Assembly (NCBI GenBank): GCA_019359545.1
Contig: JAHHHB010000002.1
Location: 124,001 to 188,000 of the forward strand
From: Desmonostoc geniculatum HA4340-LM1
GTDB lineage: Bacteria; Cyanobacteriota; Cyanobacteriia; Cyanobacteriales; Nostocaceae
Direction of reading: 5' to 3'
DNA length: 64,000 bases
The notes under the pieces were generated by a model. That model did not search any database. It was not told the DNA's origin and saw nothing but the letters and a program-made list of their open reading frames with translations. Positions within the stretch are counted from its first letter, which is position 1. Every line of letters starts with the position of its first letter. Positions 17,641 to 27,097 of this stretch are shown piece by piece. The position numbers and the translations under genes were made by a program.

Positions 17641-20600
17641 CTAATACTTGGTTTTATTTTTGTTAATTTTAGTCATGAATTTATCCAGTTGTTGTTGATT
17701 AATTCTGGCAGCAGAAAAGTCGGAAGGAGTATAGTCTTGGAACTCTTTTGACTGGCAGTGAGTAATCAGAGTTTTTAATGCTCCCATGAATCCAAAAGCT
17801 AACCGTTCGATGGTATCTCTTTTGTGAACTTTGTCACTGTAAGCAAAGTCTATTTCTAGCTTTCCTGAGTGAATTAATCCGCTGACTGCCAAAAGATGAC
17901 TGCGATTTTGGCGCTTACTATGCTCTGATTTCCACTCTTTTACAGTTCCCAACATTGCAGATGCAGACAAAACTTGGTCAAATTGACCCAAATAATTAAA
18001 ACTGACTTCTGCTGGCGGTAAACTCTGCAATTTATTTTGAACTGCCGAACTTGGATGTAAATATCGCAAGATACCATAACCGATACCGTGTTGAGGAAGG
18101 CGGCGCAGTTGTTCTTTAACTAATTTTAAAGTTGCTGGTAAATCATGAACAGAACTCACTTTTAATTGCACAGGAAATAAAGTAGTAAACCAGCCTACGG
18201 TACGCGACAAATCTATATCTTCAAATAAGTCTTCTCTGCCATGTCCCTCTAAATCAACAAGTAAAGATTTTTCCCCTGTCCATTGACTAAAGCTTTGTAC
18301 TAAAGCAGTCAACAAAATATCGTTAATTTGTGTATTGTAAGCAGAGGGTACATCTTGGAGCAAAGCGCGGGTTTCATCGTCATTTAAAAACAGAGTAAAA
18401 GAATGAGTTGAGGTTAAAGTATTATCTTTTTTACCTGATGGATAATCTATTGGTAAAGGAGCAATATTGCTCTCAAAGTTAGATAACCAGTAATCAATTT
18501 CTCTGGCAATGGCTTCTGATACACTATATTTTTGTAACCGATTTGCCCATTCTTGAAAAGAAGTAGTTTTAGCAGGGAATTTGATTGCTTCGCCACAATT
18601 TAGCTGCTGATAAGCTGTTGCGAAGTCTTCCAGCAAAATGCGCCATGAGATACCATCTACCGCTAGGTGATGGATAACAAACAATAGTTGACTCGGTTGA
18701 TTTATACCCAGGTTAAACAACGCAACTTGGACAATTTCTCCTGTTGATAAATTCAGGCTGGGTTGAAGTTGGACATCTTTTGTCTGAATCGCAATTTGTT
18801 GTGCTTCGGGAGAAAGTTCCGACAAATCAACAATGGTGAAAGGTACTGTTTCTTGGGGCGCATCATAAATTTGTTGTGGGGGAATGCTTTCTTGGATGAA
18901 GCACGATCGCAAAGCATCGTGATGCCATAATAATTGTTGCACCGCTTGTTTTAAGAACTCCGGCTTTGTCCCTGATGGAATCTCTAACAAAGCTGACTGA
19001 TTAAAGTAATCAGCATCCGGTAAATTTTGCTGGAAAAACCAATGCTGAATCGGTGTTAGCGGTACTGAACCTGTGACTAATCCTTGATTGGCTTTGATTT
19101 GACTCGTTGTACCAACAACAGTGGCTAACTCTGCAATGGTTTGATGTTGAAAAAGTTGTTTTGGAGTTAGCTGTAACCCGGCTTGATTGGCTTTAGAAAC
19201 CATCTGAATACTGATAATTGAATCGCCACCTAATTCAAAGAAATTATCATAAATGCTGACATTTGGTTGTCCCAAAACTTCAGCCCAAATTGCGGCTAAC
19301 TTTTCTTCTGTGGAAGTCCGAGGAACAACAACCCCTAAGTCTAAATTTCTGTCAGAAGTATCTGGGCTAGGCAAAGCATGATAGTCTACTTTACCATTGG
19401 GGGTTATCGGTAGCCGATCCAATGGGACGAAGGCAGAAGGAACCATGTATGGGGGTAACTTCTGTTTGAGAAATTGGCGAATTTCCTCAATTTGAACTTG
19501 TCCTTGATTTCCAACCACATAAGCGACGAGACGCTTATTGCCAGGAATATCTTCACGGGCAATGACAACAGCTCCAGCCACCTGAGAATGTTGATTTAAA
19601 ACTGTTTCAATCTCCCCAAGTTCAATCCGAAAACCGCGAATTTTCACCTGAGAATCCATCCGCCCCAGATATTCTAGATTGCCATCGGGTTGATAACGCA
19701 CTAAATCCCCAGTTTTATATAATCTACTGCCTTGTGACTTCTCAAAAGGATTGGGAATAAATTTTTCTAATGTCAATTCTGGACGGTTCAAGTAACCACG
19801 TGCGACACCTGCACCGCCAATATGAAGTTCCCCTGGTACTCCAATGGGAACGGGTTGCAAATATTTATCTAACACATATACTTGAACATTATTGATAGGT
19901 TTACCAATGGTGACTTCCTGACGATGGGGATCGTTGTCTGACAAATAAGATAAAGTTGTAACCACAGTGCTTTCAGTCGGCCCATAACTATTAACCAACT
20001 GAGGATAATTACCTACTAATTGATGCCACATTGCAACTTTTTCCGGTAGCACTCTTTCTCCACCAAGAATTACCAATCGTAATGATTCAGGTAATGATAA
20101 ATTGCCACTGGCTAATTCACTGACTAACAAATGCCAGTAAGCTGTAGGTAAATCCCATACTGTTAATTGCCAATCTTTTGATTGCTGCACAAATGCTGAC
20201 ACAGACTGCAACATTTCCTCAGTTCGCAACACTAATGTGCCACCACAAGTTAAACATGGATAAATTTCTTCGGCGGCAGCATCAAAACTAATTGAGGCAA
20301 ATTGCAGAATGCGATCGCTAGCTGTCATTTTATATTGAGCCAATGCTGCTTGGGTAAAATTCACCAATGAATGATGTTCAATCAACACCCCTTTGGGCTT
20401 GCCTGTAGAACCTGATGTATAGATAACATAAGCTAAGTTACTCGCTGCTACTTCCGAGTTGGGAAAATCCCAACTTTGATTGGCAATTAATTCTCTTTGA
20501 GTATCTAAACAAACTATTTCCCAAGGATGTTCAGCTTCCACAGTCGCCCATTGCTGCATCGTCACTATAATTGGCACTTGAGCATCATTTACTATTTCGC

Positions 20601-23600
20601 TCAATCGTTCGGCTGGATAAGCAGGATCTAAGGGGAGATATGCACCGCCCGCTTTGAGAATTCCTAATAGTCCCACTATCATTTCTAAGGAGCGCTCAAT
20701 GCAAATTCCCACTAATGTATCAGCTTTTACTCCCAAGGCTTTTAGGTAATGAGCGAGTTGGTTAGCTTGTTCATTTAATTGCCGATAGGTGAGTTTTTGC
20801 CCCCCAAATATGACTGCTACTGCATCAGGAGTTTTGTCTACCTGTGCTTCAACTAACTGATGAATACATTTCCCTTGGGGATAAGTTGTTTTTGTGGCGT
20901 TCCACTCAACTAATAATTGCTGCTGTTGTTCTGGTGTTAACAGCGGGTATTGGGAAATTTGTAAATCGGGGTTAGCTACAATTCCTTCTACTAATGTTTC
21001 ATATTGTCCCATCATGCGATCGATGGTGGCGGGATCAAATAAATCGCTGTTATATTCCCAAACAAGGGTTATGCCCTCTGTTTCGATTCCCTGGGCTTCG
21101 TGTTGGGAATTACGCCCTACTCGTTGTTCAGAACGGGGAATAACGACAATATCAAGATCGAATTTGGCTGATTTATTGTTGAGTGCCTCATGCTGTTTAA
21201 TACTCAACCCAGGTAAACGCAATTCGGGTAACAGCGCATCATGGAAGCTAAACATCACCTGAAACAGCGGATTGTAGCTGAGATTCCTCTCTGGTTTGAG
21301 TGCTTCTACCACCTTATCAAAGGGTAAGTCTTCGTTAGCATAACCTTCCAGGGTGACTTGACGCACTTGAGCCAGAAGTTCTCGAAAGGTGGGGTTTCCG
21401 GAAACATTTGTGCGGAGAACAATATTATTGACAATCATGCCAATTAACCCTTCTGTCTCTCGCCAACGACGGTTAGCGACTCCAGAACCCACGCAAAGAT
21501 CTTCTTGTCCGGTGTAGCGGTAGAGCATGGTTACAAAAACTGTAAACATACTCATAAATAAGGTTACGCCTTCTTGACGACCCATATTTCTTAGGGCTTC
21601 GCAGACATGAAGAGGAAGTTCCATCCTCCGCATTCCGCCTTGGTAAGTTTGTTCTACTGGGCGCGAGCTAACGCCAGGTAATTCCAGTAAAGGCGGACTA
21701 CCAGATAATTTTTGTTTCCAATAATCTAGCTGGGCTTGTGCTTCCTCTGTTAACACCCACTGTCTTTGCCAATGGGCAAAATCTGCAAACTGAAGTGAGG
21801 GTTCAGCTAGGGGAGAGGGTTTTCCCTCAGAAAAGGCTTGATATAGTGCTAATAATTCCCGCAAAAATAAATTGAATGACCAACCGTCATGAACCATGTG
21901 ATGTTCAACATGAACTAATACATGTTCTTGGTCACTTAATTTTAATAACGTCCACCGAATTAAGGGTAACTCACTAATATTAAAAGGTTTGTGAATTGCC
22001 ACCTCTGTTAATCTTTCGATTTCGGCTTCCTGTTCAGATTTGCCAAAATTTTGCAGGTCAATTACTTCTAATTTTACTGGGTGAGGAGGATGAATTAATT
22101 GTACTAACTTTCCTTCTACGGCTGGAAAGGTAGTGCGAAAAATCTCATGACGACGCAAAATTTCGCCCAGACTTTCTTCCAAAATAGATATATTCAAATA
22201 TCCTTGAAAGCGCAAACTCTCTTGGAATTGGTAAGCGCTCATGGAGGGTGCTAATTGCTCAATGAAATATACCCGCTCTTGGGCAAAGGAAACGGGTAAG
22301 TAACCCCCTCGTGGAATCGGCTGAATTTTAGCTATGGGAAATGACTGTTTGATTTGCTGTTGCTGGAAAATGACTTTAATTAAGTCATCAATAGTTGGAT
22401 TTTCAAACAGTTGTTTAAAGGATAGTTCAACTTGAAAAACATCCCGTATCCGAGACAAAATTTGTGTGGCGATGAGAGAATGACCACCCAACTGGAAAAA
22501 ATTATCATCAATACCAATCTGTTCTAATCCAAAAATTTGACCCCAAATTTCTGCTAAATCTTCTTCTTGTGAATTGCGGGGAGCGACAAAAGTTTTTTGC
22601 AGATTAGGAACAGGAAGTGCTTGGCGATCGATTTTGTCATTGGGAGTCAGGGGTAAAGCATCTAAGAAAACAAAGATACTCGGCACCATGTAACTCGGTA
22701 GCTTTTTTTTCAGGAAGCTTTCAAAAATTGTGGGGGCGAATGCCGTTTTTTGATGGGGAACAATATAAGCTACTAAACGTTTGTTTCCAGGGGAATCTTC
22801 ACGAATAATGACTACGCTTTGAGATACTTCAGAATGTTGATTGAGGACAGATTCAATTTCTCCTAATTCAATTCTGAAGCCATTAAATTTTACCTGCTCG
22901 TCAATGCGTCCTACAAATTCTAAGTTACCGTCTGGTAAATATCTTCCTAAATCACCAGTTTTATATAATAATTTTGAGTTGTCAAAAGGATTTTGAATAA
23001 ATTTTTCTGCTGTTAATTCTGGGCGATTGAGATAGCCGCGTGCGAGTCCAGCACCTCCAATGTGTATTTCTCCTGTTACTTGGTTTGGAACTTTTTGCAG
23101 GTTTTGATCCAACACATAAACTTGAATATTTTCCCCCATTGGTTTACCAATAGGTACTTCTGTATTTTCTAGTTTGGTGTAATTTGATAAACAGCAACTC
23201 ATAGCTGCAACGGTGGCTTCGGTAGGTCCGTAGGTATTGATCAATTCAGGGAATTTTCCTACACATTTGAGCCACATTTTCACTTTTTCTGGTATTACTT
23301 TTTCTCCGCCAATAATCACCAAGCGCAATGATTGGGGCAATGTTATTTTACCAGTGGCTAATTCATTGACTATTAAATGCCAGTAAGCTGTGGGTAAATC
23401 CCATATAGTTATTTGCCAATTTTGAGATTGTTGTACAAATGATGCTACAGAACTGAGCATTTCTTCAGTTCGTAATACTATAGTTGCACCACAACTTAAG
23501 CAGGAATATATTTCTTCTGCGGCGACATCAAAACTCATGGAGGCAAACTGAAGAATCCGATCGCACTCAGAGATTTTGTATTGGGGGATGACCATTTGGA

Positions 23601-24147
23601 TAAAGTTCACCAATGAATGATGTTCAATCATCACTCCTTTGGGTTTTCCAGTCGAACCTGATGTATAGATGACGTAAGCTAAATTATTCGGTTTGACTGT
23701 GTTAACGAGATTGTGTTGGCTTTGCCCGCCGTAGGCATCGCTGTCGTTAAATATCTCGTCCTGGTGACTATCTAAACAAATTACCTGCCCTGAATAATCA
23801 GATATTAAGCTAGACCATTTTTCTTGTGTTACCAAAACAGAAATTTGAGCATCTTCTACCATGAACTGCAATCGTTCAGTAGGATAGGCGGGATCTAGCG
23901 GTACGTATGCTCCTCCGGCTTTGAGAATTCCCAATAAACCCACAATCATTTCTAAGGAGCGATCAATGCAAATTCCTACCAATACCTCTGCGCCTACCCC
24001 TAATTTTTGCAAATGATGAGCGAGTTGGTTAGCTTTAATATTTAATTCTTGATATGTTAATTGTTTCTGCCCGCATTCCACAGCTATTGCTTGGGGATTT
24101 CGAGCAACTTGGCCTTCAAATAATTGATGAATACATTGTTTAATCAT
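17641..24147 (-). CDS. aptA1: Bimodular NRPS A-PCP-C-A-PCP-E, basic-type starter (AptA-like)
   Basis: 2168 residues beginning almost directly at the A domain (MIKQCIHQLFEGQV), as for an initiating module with no C domain. Order: A (TSGSTG near 164), PCP (LGGHSLIA near 559), C (HHMVHDGWS near 750, expected to form the ureido bond in this family), A (TSGSTG near 1247), PCP (LGGDSIIS near 1639) and E (HHLAVDGISW near 1827). My pocket readings are D-V-E-D-I-G-T-V-A for the starter, close to basic-residue codes, and D-A-E-D-I-G-S-V-V for module 2, a Lys-type code. The likely product is (Arg or Lys)-CO-D-Lys on the second carrier. It lies 663 bp downstream of the small hydrophobic gene and may have its own promoter there. 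Only one dispersed repeat is read in frame (23718-23741). Confidence 0.9.
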   Translation of the reverse strand: MIKQCIHQLFEGQVARNPQAIAVECGQKQLTYQELNIKANQLAHHLQKLGVGAEVLVGICIDRSLEMIVGLLGILKAGGAYVPLDPAYPTERLQFMVEDAQISVLVTQEKWSSLISDYSGQVICLDSHQDEIFNDSDAYGGQSQHNLVNTVKPNNLAYVIYTSGSTGKPKGVMIEHHSLVNFIQMVIPQYKISECDRILQFASMSFDVAAEEIYSCLSCGATIVLRTEEMLSSVASFVQQSQNWQITIWDLPTAYWHLIVNELATGKITLPQSLRLVIIGGEKVIPEKVKMWLKCVGKFPELINTYGPTEATVAAMSCCLSNYTKLENTEVPIGKPMGENIQVYVLDQNLQKVPNQVTGEIHIGGAGLARGYLNRPELTAEKFIQNPFDNSKLLYKTGDLGRYLPDGNLEFVGRIDEQVKFNGFRIELGEIESVLNQHSEVSQSVVIIREDSPGNKRLVAYIVPHQKTAFAPTIFESFLKKKLPSYMVPSIFVFLDALPLTPNDKIDRQALPVPNLQKTFVAPRNSQEEDLAEIWGQIFGLEQIGIDDNFFQLGGHSLIATQILSRIRDVFQVELSFKQLFENPTIDDLIKVIFQQQQIKQSFPIAKIQPIPRGGYLPVSFAQERVYFIEQLAPSMSAYQFQESLRFQGYLNISILEESLGEILRRHEIFRTTFPAVEGKLVQLIHPPHPVKLEVIDLQNFGKSEQEAEIERLTEVAIHKPFNISELPLIRWTLLKLSDQEHVLVHVEHHMVHDGWSFNLFLRELLALYQAFSEGKPSPLAEPSLQFADFAHWQRQWVLTEEAQAQLDYWKQKLSGSPPLLELPGVSSRPVEQTYQGGMRRMELPLHVCEALRNMGRQEGVTLFMSMFTVFVTMLYRYTGQEDLCVGSGVANRRWRETEGLIGMIVNNIVLRTNVSGNPTFRELLAQVRQVTLEGYANEDLPFDKVVEALKPERNLSYNPLFQVMFSFHDALLPELRLPGLSIKQHEALNNKSAKFDLDIVVIPRSEQRVGRNSQHEAQGIETEGITLVWEYNSDLFDPATIDRMMGQYETLVEGIVANPDLQISQYPLLTPEQQQQLLVEWNATKTTYPQGKCIHQLVEAQVDKTPDAVAVIFGGQKLTYRQLNEQANQLAHYLKALGVKADTLVGICIERSLEMIVGLLGILKAGGAYLPLDPAYPAERLSEIVNDAQVPIIVTMQQWATVEAEHPWEIVCLDTQRELIANQSWDFPNSEVAASNLAYVIYTSGSTGKPKGVLIEHHSLVNFTQAALAQYKMTASDRILQFASISFDAAAEEIYPCLTCGGTLVLRTEEMLQSVSAFVQQSKDWQLTVWDLPTAYWHLLVSELASGNLSLPESLRLVILGGERVLPEKVAMWHQLVGNYPQLVNSYGPTESTVVTTLSYLSDNDPHRQEVTIGKPINNVQVYVLDKYLQPVPIGVPGELHIGGAGVARGYLNRPELTLEKFIPNPFEKSQGSRLYKTGDLVRYQPDGNLEYLGRMDSQVKIRGFRIELGEIETVLNQHSQVAGAVVIAREDIPGNKRLVAYVVGNQGQVQIEEIRQFLKQKLPPYMVPSAFVPLDRLPITPNGKVDYHALPSPDTSDRNLDLGVVVPRTSTEEKLAAIWAEVLGQPNVSIYDNFFELGGDSIISIQMVSKANQAGLQLTPKQLFQHQTIAELATVVGTTSQIKANQGLVTGSVPLTPIQHWFFQQNLPDADYFNQSALLEIPSGTKPEFLKQAVQQLLWHHDALRSCFIQESIPPQQIYDAPQETVPFTIVDLSELSPEAQQIAIQTKDVQLQPSLNLSTGEIVQVALFNLGINQPSQLLFVIHHLAVDGISWRILLEDFATAYQQLNCGEAIKFPAKTTSFQEWANRLQKYSVSEAIAREIDYWLSNFESNIAPLPIDYPSGKKDNTLTSTHSFTLFLNDDETRALLQDVPSAYNTQINDILLTALVQSFSQWTGEKSLLVDLEGHGREDLFEDIDLSRTVGWFTTLFPVQLKVSSVHDLPATLKLVKEQLRRLPQHGIGYGILRYLHPSSAVQNKLQSLPPAEVSFNYLGQFDQVLSASAMLGTVKEWKSEHSKRQNRSHLLAVSGLIHSGKLEIDFAYSDKVHKRDTIERLAFGFMGALKTLITHCQSKEFQDYTPSDFSAARINQQQLDKFMTKINKNKTKY
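23718..23741. repeat. Dispersed repeat in frame in aptA1
   Basis: Sequence ggctttgcccgccgtaggca followed by tcgc, a common Nostocales repeat. It encodes D-A-Y-G-G-Q-S in the variable loop upstream of YVIYTSGSTG. Confidence 0.7.
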
Positions 24148-24279
24148 GACCGAATTTTTTTTAAATAGAGATTACATTTGCTCGCAACTATAGAATCCGT
24201 TGCGGAATTTGAGAAAATTGGTGTCAGAATAACTACTTATTCTTCAAATGTTCCCGTCTCAAAGCGTCAGTCCTAATTA

Positions 24280-24382
24280 TAAGCTAAACCACATCTAGTT
24301 TGCATAATTTGAAATTGTACATTTCTTGTGGGGTGGGCGTCTCGCCCGCCCAGTATATGCAAGTTAAATGTGGAACAGCTTA
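24280..24382. mobile_element. 103-bp MITE-like element upstream of aptA1
   Basis: About 27-bp imperfect terminal inverted repeats: left taagctaaaccacatctag, right reverse complement taagctgttccacatttaa, both continuing into ttgcata. The core has a small palindrome tgggcgtctcgcccgccca. It is non-coding and lies 132 bp before the aptA1 start. Confidence 0.65.
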
Positions 24383-24452
24383 ACTATTCAAACGGAGATG
24401 ATATTAAAGCTACTTCCAGGCATAGTCTATTGACTAGATGATTTTTTTGAAT

Positions 24453-24507
24453 AATGGCCTTTGAGTGTTTAATCCGGTGAAATCGGACTCAGAGGCCATT
24501 TTATTTT
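24453..24507 (+). terminator. Strong stem-loop with T tract on plus strand
   Basis: Arms aatggcctttgagt and actcagaggccatt pair with one mismatch, with a smaller inner stem ccg...cgg, followed by ttttatttt. This is a textbook intrinsic terminator shape on the plus strand, although no plus-strand gene precedes it. On the minus strand the stem is not followed by a T run. It could end an unrecognised small RNA antisense to the hph-apt transcript. Confidence 0.5.
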
Positions 24508-24594
24508 CTCACCGCAATTTGAATTTGGTACGTTAGCTTTTCCTAAAAAAAGAATTGCTTAACCTAGTACAGCATTTCACTAATTCGTAGCGGA

Positions 24595-24777
24595 TTAAAT
24601 TTCGGGAAACTCCAAATTATGCAACTTTATATTTCGTGCCATTTGTTTGGGAATTTTCACCGAATTTACAGGAGATTCAAAGTCAGGTGAAATATACAAT
24701 TTCAGTCCGGTAGCCTCGCCTAAAATCTGTTTTATTTCCCAATTTTCAACGCCAGTTGCTTCATTTTGGCAGACCAC
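24595..24777 (-). CDS. Doubtful 60-residue reading frame
   Basis: Starts at GTG, 34 bp after the stop of the small hydrophobic gene on the same strand. The protein (KQILGEATGLKLYISPDFES) has no recognised domain. An AGGAG lies 16 nt upstream of the start, farther than usual. It may be a remnant or chance. Confidence 0.2.
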   Translation of the reverse strand: MVCQNEATGVENWEIKQILGEATGLKLYISPDFESPVNSVKIPKQMARNIKLHNLEFPEI

Positions 24778-24810
24778 AAGACCACACTGGCTACTCCTGA
24801 ATTCTGTTAA

Positions 24811-25203
24811 TTATTCATCAACAATTTCAACTGTTCTTGGTTCCTCAGTTGTTTCAGTATAACCAGTGGCTTGTGGGCTAAGTTGATTTTTCAGTTTGAG
24901 TTTTAGCTCCTCTGAAATTGGTAGATCTTTAATTTCTTTGAGCAGAAATCTCACAGATTCGGTTTTGCTACGTTCTGTATAGACAGCTTTGAGAACGGCT
25001 TCAATACCATATCCGGCAATAGCATCCCCAACAACTGTTGTCAGACCAAGCAGGGCTATACCTCCGACGATACCAAACGGCCCTCCCAAGGTTGTGAGGG
25101 TGGCAGTAATAGCAGCAGAACTACCTGCTGATGTGGCTGCAAGAATCACGAGAAATATGCCAGGAAGACCTAGACCGGCAAGTTTTTTAACGATTTCGTC
25201 CAT
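24811..25203 (-). CDS. Small Gly/Ala-rich hydrophobic protein, unknown function
   Basis: 130 residues. Residues 12-75 are hydrophobic and Gly-rich, giving two likely membrane segments (LPGIFLVILAATSAGSSAA and GGPFGIVGGIALLGLTTVV). A charged amphipathic helix follows (AVLKAVYTERSKTESVRFLLKEIKDLPISEELKLKLKNQL), then an acidic tail. From memory, similar proteins occur across filamentous cyanobacteria without assigned function. It lies between hphCD (184-bp gap) and aptA1 (663-bp gap) on the same strand, so it may be co-transcribed. A role in export, self-protection or membrane anchoring would be guesswork. ATG start with no clear alternative. Confidence 0.7.
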   Translation of the reverse strand: MDEIVKKLAGLGLPGIFLVILAATSAGSSAAITATLTTLGGPFGIVGGIALLGLTTVVGDAIAGYGIEAVLKAVYTERSKTESVRFLLKEIKDLPISEELKLKLKNQLSPQATGYTETTEEPRTVEIVDE

Positions 25204-25387
25204 TGGAATTACCTAAAATCCTTACGTCTTGGTTAAAACATTACTAAAGGTATAAGACTGGAATCTTTGTAAATAAAGAAGCCTATCTTAATACCTAGAC
25301 TAAGCTAGATAAAAGTCACTTTGATTCAGATTGGGTTAAGATTTTACAATTTTTTTCTCTATTCACTCATGTCTAATAACTCCGTTT

Positions 25388-27097
25388 TTAATCGAGATGA
25401 TGGGTAATTTTGCCTTTTACGGCTGAAATAGCAACCGTTCTTGGTGATGCCAAATAATTTTTGCCTGTTGGATCGCCGCTGCGTCCTTTAAAATTACGAT
25501 TGGTTGCATAAACTCCTGTTTCTTCTTTTGCTAAAACCCCAATTCCAGCATTGATGCAAGCCCCACAACCTGACTTGAGAATCTGTGCCCCTGCTTTTTC
25601 AAAAATGTCGAGATAGCCTAACTCTTGGGCTTGCTCACGAATCTCCATGGTGGCAGGTACAATAAACAAATTGACGCCTTCTGCTAGTTGACGACCGTTC
25701 AAAACTTCGGCTGCTTGAGCCAAATCGTAAAGTTTACCACCTGTACAAGAGCCAATAAAAGCCTTGGTAATCGGAATTTCCTCTAACTGACTAATGCCCA
25801 CTACCCGATCGGGTTTCGGAGGACGTGCAACTTGGGGTTCTAAATTACTGAGGTCAAATTGATAAATTTTTTCGTACTGGGCATCAGCATCGGCGATAAT
25901 TTCTTCAAAGCCCTGGGAGCTATGGTTTTTCACATACTCACGAGTCACCTCATCAGGAACAATCAAGCCGCATATCGCGCCACATTCAACTGCCATATTC
26001 GCTAAAGTCAATCGCTCATCAAAGGGCAGTTGGGCGATAATTGACCCTCTAAATTCCATTACCTTACTGGTAGCGCCAGCACAGCCGATTTGTCCCAAGA
26101 TAAATAATATGATGTCCTTGGCACTAATTTGAGGCGGTAGAGTTCCAGATAACTCAAATACTAAGGTTTGGGGAACACGAATCCACATATCCCCCATCGC
26201 ATAAATATTAGCCATGTCTGTGGTTCCTACCCCTGTGGAAAAGGCTCCCAAGGCTCCGTAGGTGCAGGTATGAGAATCTGTACCAGCAATCAGCATTCCT
26301 GGCCGGACAAATCCTTTTTCTGGTAGTAGAACGTGGCAAATGCCGGCAGCTTCACCTGGGGAAACGACATCAAATAAGTGGCATCCCTGGTCTTGGGCGA
26401 ATTGAAGCATCTGTTCGTACATGATATGGGCTTTATTATCAGCACGGATGTCGTTGACTTGGATAAAGTGATCGGCGACTAGAACCACTCGTTGGGAGTC
26501 CCACAACTTTGCATCTGCCCCATATTGTTTATAAAATATTTTGGCCACAGGACCAGCTACAGCATCGTGGGATAAGGCTAAATCGACCTGGGCAAAAACT
26601 ACTTCCCCTGGCTGGACGTAGGAATTACCGGAGGCTTTAGCTAGGAGTTTTTCGACTAAAGTCATGGGTCGTGGAGGGGTGATACTGCGAGGAATGGTGA
26701 TTTGCCCCTGACGACGCATTTGATTAAAAGACATTAGTCCGCCTGCAAGTGCGATCGCATCCACCACTGGATTCTGCTGCTTTTGTCCCAAAATTTCGAG
26801 GCAAAGTCCAATATTAATGCTATTGCGATAAAAAATTTCGGCAAACGATCGCGCCTGAATCTTCTCAATTCCAGCAGCTTGCAAGGCAATGGGAGCAACT
26901 TCTCGACTGGAACCGCACCCGAAATTTTCTCCGGCGGCGATCGTGTTGTATTTTAAAAGTTCTCCCTCACCAATAATATGTTCTAAAGCATAGAGTTTTA
27001 AATATTCGGGATCGTCTGTTGTTGCCCGATTGGCAGGAATAATATCATCAGTATTAATATCATCTCCCAGTTGCAAAACGTTATTTGCGGGACTCAT
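25388..27097 (-). CDS. hphCD: Fused benzylmalate isomerase (LeuD-LeuC type), homophenylalanine pathway
   Basis: 569 residues. The small (LeuD-like) subunit is N-terminal, about 1-165 ([28 protein letters not shown]), and is fused to the large aconitase-like subunit, about 170-569 ([33 protein letters not shown] with [4Fe-4S] cysteines). In leucine synthesis the two subunits are normally separate; a single hphCD chain is known from the Nostoc punctiforme homophenylalanine pathway, where it isomerises 2-benzylmalate to 3-benzylmalate. It overlaps the end of hphB by 17 bp, implying translational coupling. Alternative: a leucine or aromatic-acid isomerase paralogue; the fusion and the NRPS neighbours favour hph. 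Confidence 0.85.
   Translation of the reverse strand: MSPANNVLQLGDDINTDDIIPANRATTDDPEYLKLYALEHIIGEGELLKYNTIAAGENFGCGSSREVAPIALQAAGIEKIQARSFAEIFYRNSINIGLCLEILGQKQQNPVVDAIALAGGLMSFNQMRRQGQITIPRSITPPRPMTLVEKLLAKASGNSYVQPGEVVFAQVDLALSHDAVAGPVAKIFYKQYGADAKLWDSQRVVLVADHFIQVNDIRADNKAHIMYEQMLQFAQDQGCHLFDVVSPGEAAGICHVLLPEKGFVRPGMLIAGTDSHTCTYGALGAFSTGVGTTDMANIYAMGDMWIRVPQTLVFELSGTLPPQISAKDIILFILGQIGCAGATSKVMEFRGSIIAQLPFDERLTLANMAVECGAICGLIVPDEVTREYVKNHSSQGFEEIIADADAQYEKIYQFDLSNLEPQVARPPKPDRVVGISQLEEIPITKAFIGSCTGGKLYDLAQAAEVLNGRQLAEGVNLFIVPATMEIREQAQELGYLDIFEKAGAQILKSGCGACINAGIGVLAKEETGVYATNRNFKGRSGDPTGKNYLASPRTVAISAVKGKITHHLD

Larger units (their letters stand above)
24148..24810. other. 663-bp region upstream of aptA1
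   Basis: No convincing gene. It holds a 103-bp MITE-like element (24280-24382), a strong stem-loop followed by a T tract on the plus strand (24453-24507), and a doubtful 60-codon reading frame (24595-24777). A promoter for aptA1 would have to lie here if the gene is not read through from hph; I could not pick -10/-35 boxes with confidence. Confidence 0.6.
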
